Assembly: GCA_017506865.1 (NCBI GenBank)
Contig: JAFCMP010000547.1
Location: 62,001-126,000 of the forward strand
Length of the DNA: 64,000 bases
Direction of reading: 5' to 3'
Origin: Tribonema minus
Taxonomy: Eukaryota; Sar; Xanthophyceae; Tribonematales; Tribonemataceae
Shown: positions 54,901-63,884 of the stretch, piece by piece
Numbering within the stretch: position 1 is the first letter of the stretch
Layout: each line of letters opens with the position of its first letter
The notes under the pieces: model-generated
What the model saw: the letters and a program-made list of their open reading frames with translations, nothing else
What the model was told of the DNA's origin: nothing
Database searches by the model: none
Translations under genes and position numbers: made by a program

Positions 54901-57900
54901 GTGGTGTTAGCATGATGGGCACTGGAGTACGCATGCGACAGTGGCGCAAGGTAGCAGGAAAGACCGCAAATCTCTCATACAAACCCTGGCATCAGAGGCG
55001 CAAGCAAGGCAGCCGGGAATGACTGCTGCTTCGTAAGCAAGCTGTAAGATCTGCCCTAGCTAGCGCCAACTGGCGATTCAATTATGTCTATCGCAATCGC
55101 AAGAAGGCGAGATGTCAGAAACAGCAGGCTGTGTCGCCAACACATAGCTCATGTCACGGGTGGTGAAGTGCGAAGGGCGTAAGCGCGCATCTAGAAGTGC
55201 CAGCAGCAGTTGCAGTGTAGCCAATCAACGGCATGCGTGGTATCAACCAGGACAGGTACATGGTCTTCTCGGTGGAGCAGCAACTTCAACCTCACTTCAA
55301 TCGACTCACTCCAAGAAGTCGAAGGGCTTGCGCGCGCAGTTAGAAGCGCCGGCAGCAGTTGCAGTGTAGCCAACCGGTGGCATAAGCGGTTTTTAACCGG
55401 CACACAAGGGCAGCTTCTCGGTAGAGCAGCAACTTCAACTTTACTTCAACCAGTGACTCGCCTCAAATAGCCCCTCCACCTCCACCTCGCTCTCATCGTG
55501 CCGCTCCTTCCGGCAGAACCTGAGCAGTGGCAGCAGCGTAAAAACTGCATGAGACTGTTGAACCGGTACGCATTGCCATGACGAGCACTGCGATTGCTGT
55601 GAGTTGCAATGATAGCTGTCGTACCACTGGTATGTATTGCCACTACGAGCATTGCAGTTGCCTGTTGAGGATACATACAGTGCACACAGGCATCTTGCCT
55701 TCATGATATACATTGTTCAACTCTGTCACACAAGCATCCAGCTGTACCTACATACCACAAATCTCTTGGCCCTTCTTCAGCCTAGCACGCCATACACACA
55801 TACGTCGATGTACATGAGCTGACTGACACGCGCCTCACCGCCGTAACACAAAGCCTCTGTTGTATGCCAGTGCCGAATTCCCCATCCATCAGCACCAGCG
55901 TGCACACATGCTTTAAGAAGCACATGCAAACATACCATATATTTCCGTAGACATATACGGAGGAGGATGAGATATTCCGGAGGTACGCAAGTAAACACAA
56001 TCGCCACATAGGTGCATGAACTTATCAATGCACTGAAATCACATGTACATGCTTTGAAGTACAAGTAGCACGCACAACGGTAATGCATACAAGTAAACAC
56101 ACCATATATACATACATACCCCCAAACCAGAAAATCTCACCAGACGTACAGCGTCGTTGCCAGAAACACCATTGCCCAGAACACCAGGAAACTCGGCAGC
56201 ATCACTATGCGCACATCGGACGCAGTCACGATGATGCAAAGAAACAGGTAAACATGCCATACCATACACATGCCCCGACCTCACTCACCATACGTGTAGC
56301 GTCGTTGCCCGACACACAATAGCCCAGAACACCAGGAAACTCAGTGGCGTCACAATGCCCACATCGGATGCAGTGGACACCGGTAATCACACCATACATA
56401 CATACATACCACTGACCAAACTCACCAGACGTAGAGCGTTGTTGCCAGAAACACAATCGCCCAGAATACCAGGAAACTCGGCAGCGTCACAATGCCCACA
56501 TCTGACGCAGCCCCCGGCGCCCTGAAGTAGCGGTTACAGACCCCCGGGTCGTTGAGTGCGAGAAATCCCACGTGCGCCAGAAAGAAGCCCAGCGTCTGCC
56601 CGAGGCTGTTACACGTTGAGGCGTAGCCGACGTTCTCCCTGCTGAGCATCGTGAGCGCCCAGCCGTCGACGGCAATGTCCTGAACAAGGCACGGGGAGCA
56701 TCACGCGGTGAATCCACAAATTGGTTAGTACTACATACTGCACAAGCTGTATACATTGACACATACGGATTGTATATACGTGTAGCGTGCAACAAGTACT
56801 TGAAAGCAGTGTCTGCGACAGTGGTGTCTCTTACGCATCAAGGCGTCACCGACGTTTTCCCTGCTGAGCATTGTGAGGGCCCAGCCAACGACGGCGATGT
56901 CCTGAACAAGGCACGGGAAGCGTCAAGCGGCGAATCCATAGAGTTATTATTACTGCACAAGCCGCAGACGTTTACATATACGGATTGTACGTGACAGTGG
57001 TGTCTGTTGCAGTGGAGGCTGTTACACGTGGAGGCGTAACTGACGTTCTCCCTGCTGAGCATCGTCAGGGCCCAGCCGTCGGCAGCAATGTCCTGCACGC
57101 GGGAGGCATCAGCCGGGGAATCCACAGAGTTATTGTTGCTGCAGAAGTTGTATACATCGAGATGTTGTGAGTTGGAGTGGAAATGAGCGCCGCTTGCGGT
57201 GAATGCAGCATAGGACACAAGAGTATGGGAGGAGAGCTCCGGCATGTCAGTGTCCAAAAGAGCCTGCTTGACCCTGAGGGTGAGAATCGTGCAGCGTTGC
57301 CCCCCGCAGTTCTGTGATCATCAGAGCGTTCTCGCTATTTCATGTGGGTGTGCCTTGTGACGTAGTGTCCATTGTGCAAGTGTTGCAGGGGTGAATAGGT
57401 TGACATTAGCATTGGCTCTGGTTCCGACGAATGCGGCACAGGGCAAACAGTATGGGAGGAAAGCAGCAGCATGTCAGTGTACACAATAACGTGCCTGAAT
57501 CTGGCGAGAATCGAGCACAACGTTGCCCCCAGGCTAGGGCAGTTTCACGCCATTTCCAGGGCCAGGGCCAAGAGCAGGAATAGCTGCTGAATGCCAAGAC
57601 AACTTTCACTGTACAACGAACAGCCTCTCGCGTGGTGCACACGGTCACCAGAGAAACTCAGCAAACAGCCTCCCTCAACAAACACAAAACAGATCTCCCA
57701 CCTGCGTGGCCATCATGGCGTACAGCGTGAGGAAGTACGCCGTCAGGGCGGTTACGTCGGGCGCAACCGCCACCCCCCCGGGGCCATCGCCCATCCACCC
57801 GGAAATGTAGGGCGCACCCCCCAGCATCATGAGTCCACAGAGCATCTGCACCGGCACCAGCCACGACTTCCGGCGGCCAAAGGGCTTGTAGTAGAGGGAG

Positions 57901-60409
57901 TCGACTAGGGGGGCCCACAGGAGTTTGAGGCTGAAGGGGAGGGAGACCAGGCTGAAGAGGGCCTGCTGGGAGTAGGACACCTGTGGGGGGGGGAGGGGGC
58001 GAGTGCAATAATAAGCACACCATATATACATCGTGTCTGACGTATAGGGGTGACACAAAGAGGATGTGATTGCACTGTCCTGGGCTGCTCTATCACGACC
58101 TGGCACATGAGCCAGACCGCCAACCTCAAATTGGAACACATTTGAACACATGAAGGGGCGCAAGTGCTCAGCAGTGCCTGCCACTGTCTCAACAGTCATG
58201 TATTCACTGCTTGAATACCCAGCTGGAAGTAGACTAAACCTGTGATGCAGTGTTCGAACAGGTTGGAAGGCAGCTTAAGAGGCGCCATGCCTTCAACAGT
58301 GCGCAGCGCTGTATCGAAGGAGCTTGTCACTAGAAGCAGTCAGAGCCACATCAACATGTGAAAAGTGTGATTGAAGCGCCGCCAAGCACGTCCTAAAAGC
58401 AGGTTGTGGCTTTCTGTATTCGCAGCGTACTGCAAATTGCTCAGCCGTGTACTGTGTACTGCTCAGCTGTGTACTGATTGTGTACTGCAGCTGCTCAACA
58501 GTGCTCAGCAACTGGACAAATCGCGCGGACTGAAGTCCTGGTGACGACAGCTGGTGCACAATGAGAGCCAAAATGCGTAAGCTGCTGCCATCTCCAGCTT
58601 TAAAATAGGCGCAGCAGTGAATGATGTGCAGTTCCCTTTGAATACAATAACTTGACAGACTGGACAGTCAGCCTTAGGAGCTGGCTTTCAGCCAGAGCTG
58701 ACAGCAGCTGCAACAGCAGTTGTGGAATCCTAATTCTAACCCTAATTGAAACCCTAACCAACCCTAGGGTAAAACCAGTTTTCAAACCTCATTGGGCACA
58801 TGAAGCCTCTTAATGAGGGTGCTGCCATGGCCATTGGCAGCTGCCTTGCAGTCAGTGTCAGCAATGTCTTAAACGAGTCTCTTGATGTTACACCTCTTGA
58901 TGGTACACCTCTTGATGTTGCACCTCCACCAACATCAGATGTGGCGTTCACCCCCACCTGCCTCAACTGACGCGCATTCAGCCTCTGAGTGAGGGTGCTG
59001 CCATGCCTGTTAGGTGACAGCTATACAACTGCACTCAGAATCATGAACGTTTCAACATTTTCACCCCCGCCAAGCTCAAATAAGTCCACGATGGCCCCTA
59101 AGTTTCATTGTCAACACGTGTATCCTATCACTCTGCATAAGCCCCAGCAAACCCCCAACTTTAAAGTATCAACATCAGCTTTGCGGTGTGGAGTGCTGTC
59201 GATTGGCTATATACATACATACATACATTCATGCATACAAACATGCTGGAAGGTCAGGACTTGTGTGCTGAATGATGCTAACCCTATCTTTCAGCACACA
59301 AGTCCTGCCCAAGCAGCGCTCTGTAACTGCCCTCTCCCAGATGCATGTCCAGTCAATTGGACGCAGCAATGGGCTAGGTTAGGGTTAGGGTGTCACTTCG
59401 ACTGCGAATTGCTGCTTGGCAGCACTGCCATTTGGCAGTAGAGCTCGTACGGCGCTTTCAGAAAGTCACATGCCTCTGATGCTGGCCTTCTGCAGCATAC
59501 ACAGCTTCACAAGATGCAAGCTGCCGGGAACAAACTTCAACCAATCACGATGATCAAAGTGCACAATTAGCTGCAGGTCCGGTACTACTGCTACCAACCA
59601 AGTTGAAGTGCTTGAGACTGAAGGGTTGTGGTGCCAAAACAACACCTGAGACAAAAGCTGATCGCAGTTCATGCATGCACCATCGCAGCATACATGTGCT
59701 CCTGCTCCGCCCCATTGCTCTTGCAGTGTAGCAGCAGCGGTAGAGCGCTGCTGTCTGCTGCCGCAGTGCTGCGTGCCTAGCATGCACCTGTTGTGCAGCG
59801 GCACTAGCAGCACCGCTAGCAGCAGCAGTGGTATGCACATGCATGCATGCCCCACACGTGCATGGCCACAGCAACACCCCTAACGGCAGTAGCAGCCGCC
59901 GCAGCCTGCGATACATCCGCACTGCAAACTCTTCGATGAAACTGTCGACTGCACTGTCCCAAACCCTCATACTTGAAGTACCCGCTTCCAGTTGAAGTAC
60001 GCACCTTGTTGTGCAGCAGCAGCGGTATGCTCCCGCTGAGCCCCATCGGCACCCCCTGCAGCGTGTATAGCAGCAGCAGCAGAGCAATGCTGCCCGCGTC
60101 GCGCGACACCCCGTGCACCAGCCGCCCGCTGCTGCCCTGCCGCCGCTGCAGCGAGCCCGTGCTGCCGCCGCCGCTGCTCTGCCGCCTGTGCGCTCCTCCC
60201 GCCTTGGCAAAGCCATTGTGGCTGCCATTGCTGGTGGTGCTGCTCTTGGGGGTGTTGAAGTCGCCCCCCGAGGAGGGGGAGTCTAGCTGGTGCTTGCCGC
60301 CGATGAGGCTGATGCTCTGCCCATTCTGCAAGCAATGGGGGGCCGCGGCCGTTGCAGCGCATGCCTGTAAGAGGGTTGTGATTGGTGGTACCGGACTGGT
60401 GAAACGCAT
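51972..60409 (-). CDS. SLC33A1: Acetyl-CoA transporter, SLC33A1 (AT-1) family, 8 exons
   Basis: This polytopic major-facilitator-type carrier imports cytosolic acetyl-CoA into the ER/Golgi lumen for acetylation there. Exons on minus: 60005-60409, 57702-57980, 56426-56679, 55462-55519, 54520-54660, 53397-53761, 52262-52451 and 51972-52100 (TAG). They sum to 1821 bases, 606 residues, and all phases close. Family phrases run in order: LLLLLYTLQGVPMGLSGSIP; FSLKLLWAPLVD; FGRRKSWLVP; DIAVDGWALTMLSRENVGYA then STCNSLGQT; SDVGIVTLPSFLVFW; FAVTDAATSLKLVEFGMPKE; LTAGPKPL; DPAIGGTYMTLLNTVSNLG; GYNVQ at the start of the last helix. The start is taken as the ATG at 60409, in frame with no intervening stop; an alternative is an upstream exon spliced at 60325. 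The intron after exon 4 begins GAG|GCGAGT, a GC donor. Nearly every exon border has a nearby degenerate copy. Confidence 0.94.
52411..52835 (-). repeat. Duplication of the 5' edge of SLC33A1 exon 7 and its upstream intron
   Basis: The functional edge 52411-52570 (plus ATCAGATACAGGCTCAGAGA, GTTGGGCCTG...; then CTGAAGCTGTGCGCTAGACG) has diverged copies at 52597-52680 (ATCAAATACAGGCTCAGCGA, GTTGGGCCTG) and 52761-52830 (CTGAGGCTGTGCGCTGGACG). An acceptor (CAG|GCCCAAC) is present in both copies of the edge. Confidence 0.85.
53278..53410 (-). repeat. Copy of the 3' edge of SLC33A1 exon 6 plus (GTGA)n donor microsatellite
   Basis: The functional edge at 53392-53450 (CTCACCACTTGGTCCCGAGG, TTCGACACCGTGTTGAGCAG) is repeated at 53278-53333 with two or three changes. 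Between them lies (CTCA)n, read on minus as GTGAGTGAGTGAGT..., continuous with the functional donor TG|GTGAGTGAG. Confidence 0.93.
53690..54013 (-). repeat. 75-bp duplication of the 5' edge of SLC33A1 exon 6, flanking a telomeric tract
   Basis: The functional copy is 53690-53764 (GATCAGCATGCCGAGCGCCA ... GGACATGAGGGCCAGCTCCT). The upstream copy is 53938-54013, differing at few positions. Both end with CAG|GAGCTGGCC on minus. Between them, 53769-53830 holds a G-run and GGGTTAGGGTTTAGGGCTTAGGG-type sequence. Confidence 0.92.
53793..53830 (+). repeat. Interstitial TTAGGG/TTTAGGG tract
   Basis: The tract is GTAGGGTTAGGGTTTAGGG followed by CTTAGGGTTAGGGTTTAGG, preceded by a run of about 18 G. It sits between the two copies of the exon-6 edge. 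Confidence 0.9.
54439..54522 (-). repeat. 18-bp duplication of the SLC33A1 exon-5 donor flanking a degenerate telomeric tract
   Basis: CGTACACAAGCTCACCTC occurs at 54439-54456 and at 54505-54522. The second spans the functional border (minus GAG|GTGAGCTTGTGTACG). Between them is GGGGTAGGAGGGGTAGGGG, then TAGATTTAGGATTAGATTAG. Confidence 0.92.
54650..54905 (-). repeat. Copy of the 5' edge of SLC33A1 exon 5
   Basis: The functional acceptor region at 54650-54705 (CTGACGGTACGTCTGTCGCA, GATGCGGGTGCGGAGGG) has a copy at about 54846-54903 (CTGGCGGTATTTCTGTCGCA, GTTGCGGGTGCGGAGGG). The copy keeps the minus-strand CTGCGACAG acceptor. Confidence 0.85.
55185..55460 (-). repeat. Two-copy tandem duplication at the GC donor of SLC33A1 exon 4
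   Basis: Units 55185-55312 and 55327-55460 share GCCRGCAGCAGTTGCAGTGT, then AGCCAAYC, CTTCTCGGTRGAGCAGCAAC and TTCAAC.T.ACTTCAA. The functional border at 55461 reads GAG|GCGAGT on minus, while the corresponding place in the other unit (about 55303-55313) reads GGAGTGAGTC, a GT donor. Confidence 0.82.
56138..56512 (-). repeat. Three tandem copies of the 3' edge and donor of SLC33A1 exon 3
   Basis: Functional copy 56421-56512; copies at 56279-56372 and 56138-56222; spacing about 142 bases. Each reads (plus) CTCACCAKACGT..AGCGT, then GTTGCC.GA.ACAC.AT.GC and CCAGAA.ACCAGGAAACTC. All three keep TG|GTGAG donors on minus and the VFLATTLYV reading, with substitutions. Confidence 0.93.
56600..57105 (-). 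repeat. Three tandem copies of the 5' edge and acceptor of SLC33A1 exon 3
   Basis: Functional copy about 56600-56700; copies at about 56846-56935 and 57017-57125. Each has (plus) GTTYTCCCTGCTGAGCATYG, GGGCCCAGCC-type and GGC.ATGTCCTG sequence with a usable CAG acceptor. The 5' flanking intron (GAATCCAYA...ATACGGATTGTA) is copied too. Reading the copies gives DIAVVGWALTMLSRENVG and DIAADGWALTMLSRENVS. Confidence 0.93.
58731..58772 (-). repeat. Telomere-type tract, (CCCTAA)n degenerate
   Basis: CTAATTCTAACCCTAATTG, then AAACCCTAACCAACCCTAG, in the first intron of SLC33A1. Confidence 0.85.
59369..59390 (+). repeat. Telomere-type tract
   Basis: GGCTAGGTTAGGGTTAGGG in the first intron of SLC33A1. 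Confidence 0.85.
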
Positions 60410-62207
60410 TGGCAAAAGTGATGATATGCTTGACGAATCGAAACACTCGAATGGAATTCATTGCAGGTATACTCCACTGCCCTGCAGCACTGGCATGATG
60501 TAGCGGTTCCGGTGAGTGTGACAAATCAGCATTGACTGCCCTGGAAAGATGTTTCTGCTGCTGCTGGCTCAGCCAATCATGGCTGTGAACCGTTATGATT
60601 GCAGTGCGCAACATGCTGATTCGCAAGCACACCTCAACACGTCCAGCAGCCAACCAGCTGCCTGACAAGCTGCTGGCACATTGCTCTGCAACTACTACTT
60701 CCACTGCCGCTTGCAACCTAAATAGATCCCAGGCGGGTCAGACGTGTTGCTTCTATTGCTGACCTGCTCCATCAGCCTCTGTGCAGCAAAAGAGAGCTAG
60801 GCGGTGATTTTGTTTCCCATGCTTCACTAATGCTCGCATAACACACAATGACTGCCAGCAGCTCCATAGGTTACGTTGCAGGTGCCCTGCTGCAGCCATC
60901 ACAACAGGCCCAAAGGCCGCAACTGTGATCACGGTGCTGTTGCTACAGCTCACAAGCTCCTGCCCATTAGAAAGCGCCGCCGGTGCTCACGTTGTCTACA
61001 GCAATAGCTCATCGTGAGCTTCAAAACCCATCCAAAGACTGTCATTCGGACACTACAGCAAAGCAAACGCGGCGTCAATGTTGCTGACAGAAGAGATGTA
61101 CGGTTTTGAGTATGACAACGTGCGAGGTACCGCCAGAGCCTCCCTGAGGGGGGGTGGGTACTTTGAGAAGGTACTTCGAGCAACCCCTGCACCCGCAAGG
61201 CCTACATGAAGCAGTGATCAAGAGGGAGCTAGCATTGCACGCGCTGCGCAGGTACGTGCTAAAATGCCACCACCGACAAATGTCTGGCGTCGCACCGCGG
61301 CAGCTAACTCAAAAGCGCGCGTGTGGCATCATCTAACACACCACAACCATCTTGCTGCTGTTGCTTGCCAGAAATCACTCGTGCTGTCAAGTATCAGCCA
61401 TTCATCAAACCGGTGAAGCAGTCATACGCCGACACCGAGGCAGCGAGACACACGTGTGTACAGAGTCGTTGCCGCACAGTTATGTACCTCTAGCGCACTG
61501 ACTGCCTTAGCATCAGGGCTCCGTTTTCGCATGCGCCTAATAGCTTGAGCGCAACAGCGTGCGCCGTCTTCCCGCTGACCTCTCCGCTTCTCAGGGCGCT
61601 CGAGCGTGCCTGCCAATTGAAGTTGTTCTTGCGCTGGCGCGACTTGATGGGAAAGGTTGGAGCACTGCCGTGGCGTCACCTGTTGTGGAATGCATCATGA
61701 CAACATGTGTTGCCGCAAGCTGCATGACTAACCATATCACCATTCAACATCAGTTCCTGTTGGTAACATTACAGATGCATGCGAATGTGGCACCACATAA
61801 TGTGATGTCAGACACAAGCGGACTGCATGGGGAGCTTGTGCATGACTCATCGGACAACGATGAAAACCACAGACAACATGTTCATGCGCCAGAGGCGCGC
61901 GGTGTTTTGATCAAGCCATCACCACAGGCTCATGTTACAGCTGCAACATGTGTGGCGGCACGCAATGTCATGACATTCAAAAGCGGACTGAACAAGGAGC
62001 ATGCGCACAGCAACGATCAAACAACAGAAAACATGTGCCAGTGAGATGTGCAACACTATGATTGAGCCAAAGCCCCGGTGTTGTTGTCCTGTGTGCTTGC
62101 AGCACCGTGTCTGTGTTTGTCTGTAACATATATGAGCTGTGTATCATGTGCACTACCTGACTGGCGAAGGTCAGTAAAAGAAAGTAAGTTTTGGCGCTCC
62201 GCAACGC
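60410..62207. other. Spacer upstream of SLC33A1
   Basis: It should contain the SLC33A1 promoter and possible 5' UTR exons. Short frames on both strands have no motifs. I see no tRNA or other RNA gene. Confidence 0.4.
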
Positions 62208-62723
62208 TCAACTGCAAACGCGTAAAGCAGCTGTATCGCGCTTCTTGAGGCAGACCAGCACCTCGTCAGAAAAACGCAGCACCCCGAGACCCAAGCGCGG
62301 CTTGCGTTGACCCTTTACCCTAAGCAGACATGACATGTAATTGGAGGCAGGCGCGCAACGATGCCCTCGCCAGTCGGTCTTGAGCACCAAAGCGGCGGCT
62401 GCTGCCAGCTCAATTTGCAGCACTGCGCAAGCGGTTCGCGCTGACTGCAAAACCCAGGTGCACCTGTTGGCTGCGAGTCTCTGGGGGCTGTATCGCTGTT
62501 CCTCTGCTGTTGGCCGAACCGCCGGCGATACTACCAAAAGGCACACAGGATCTAGCTGACGCCACTGGCTGTACTGCCAATGGGTGTACTGCTGATTGCT
62601 GAGACGCTGTTGGCTGCACCGACAGGCTGTACCGCCACTGACTCCCTGTGTACTGCCACTGGCTCCCCCAGTAAATGAGCTGCACTGTCCAAGGCTGTAC
62701 TGCTGCTGTTGGCTGTACTGCTG
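62208..62723 (-). other. In-frame open extension past the TAG stop, starting with Gln/Tyr/Ser repeats
   Basis: Read on minus straight after the TAG at 62724, the same frame is open to a TGA at 62208. It begins QQYSQQQQYSLGQC, continuing the AKQYSQ pattern that precedes the stop. Later it contains ALVLKTDWRGHR and LGVLRFSDEVLVCLKKRD. It is either a 3' UTR that arose by repeat expansion or a readthrough/decayed coding extension. Confidence 0.4.
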
Positions 62724-63884
62724 CTATTGGCTGTATTGCTTGGCTTCCTCCTCTAGCTCTGCCCTGACCTCCTTCACAGTGGCCGCCGCATCAGCACCCA
62801 GTGCCTTCTCAAATTCTGCGAGCTTATCGGAGGCTGCTGCTAGGGCATCAGTTACAAACAGCGCCTGCGTAGAGTCCAGCACCTTGATGCGCTGGCCCTG
62901 GTTTTAAACAACAGCGGCAAAGAGACATGATGGCAGAGCGTGATGTTGTGATAAGGGCGAAGGGGCTTAATAAATAGTGTGAATGTGGAAGCTACATGTG
63001 AGGCATGGTGCTGAGCGCTGCCACCGTGTCGCTTGCACCTGCCGTGCCGCGCAGCAAAGCAGTGCTGAAGACAGTGTGCAAAACAGTGCAGCCGGGGAGA
63101 TTGCATACAGTTGAACAACCACAGCCTTGAAAAGTGCGGTCACAGTTGCTGGCAATTGAACCGTGACGTTTCTGTGGCGGAAAGTGCAATCATTGTAACA
63201 GGCGATTGAACCGTGACGCTTCTGTGGATGTTGTGGAGAATCGCTAGTGTGGTATGCTACATGATGGGCTACCGTTGCACGCATGTCCACAGAGTCCAAC
63301 CTACACAAGTACTTCGAAGTATGAATGTTCACTTGCGTTGAAGGCTTCTGGAGTGCGCATCAGCGCCTGCCAGTGACTGCGTGAAGCTACCGGTTGAGCT
63401 GAGCTGAAGCGGCCATGACAGAATGCATTCCACAGGGTAACTTGGCACAGGACTGCACAGCAGCTGTAAACCGTGTTTGGGTTCAACGCAAGCGGTCTGT
63501 ACAGACAGCCATCTTTACGCCAGATCATTGCACTAGCCTCCGCCGATTGAAAGTGACCCTGGGATACTTGTGATCTTTTGACATCACCATACGCAGTCCA
63601 ACATCTACTGCTGGCCCAAATCACCAACAAGAACACTCGCACTGAGCCTCGCACTGACCGTGGTGTTGTTGATGCGCTCCGGGAAGAAGGGTTAGGGTTA
63701 GGGTTAGCCTCGCACTGACCGTGGTGTTGTTGATGCGCTCCGGAAAGTAGCTGAGCATCAGGTCAAAAAGCTCCAGGCTGTCGCGCGCCAGCGTCCGCGC
63801 CTGCTCCCTGGACGCCGTATAGAGCGCTGCCTGCTGCAGCGACTCCTCTAGCTTGTAGTTCTTGATGAGGCCCTTCACCAACAC
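62724..63884 (-). CDS. 3' exons of an unrecognised helical protein
   Basis: Two exons on minus join phase 0: 63720-63884 (55 codons, starts after ACCGCAG, donor ACG|GTCAGT) and 62724-62897 (starts after AAACCAG, TAG stop at 62724-62726). The protein sequence is helical throughout: LIKNYKLEESLQQAALYTAS, ARDSLELFDLMLSYFPERIN, then KVLDSTQALFVTDALAAASD and a charged coiled end EVRAELEEEAKQYSQ. The four-helix look reminds me of small plastid lumen or PsbQ-like proteins, but no motif confirms this. The gene continues to the right beyond the window. Downstream of the TAG the same frame stays open for another 172 codons (see findings). The donor of the first exon lies in a duplication with a telomeric tract. 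Confidence 0.55.
63646..63750 (-). repeat. 44-bp duplication of an exon 3' edge and donor flanking (TTAGGG)3
   Basis: GCCTCGCACTGACCGTGGTG, then TTGTTGATGCGCTCCGG, occurs at 63646-63689 and at 63707-63750, with GGGTTAGGGTTAGGGTTA exactly between. The right copy is the functional edge of the helical-protein exon; both copies keep the ACG|GTCAGT donor. Confidence 0.95.

Noticed and set aside
62724-62726. TAG reassigned to glutamine in this organism
   Set aside because: TAG serves as the natural stop of the SLC33A1 and carbonic anhydrase genes at the expected protein ends, so general reassignment does not fit; local readthrough remains open.
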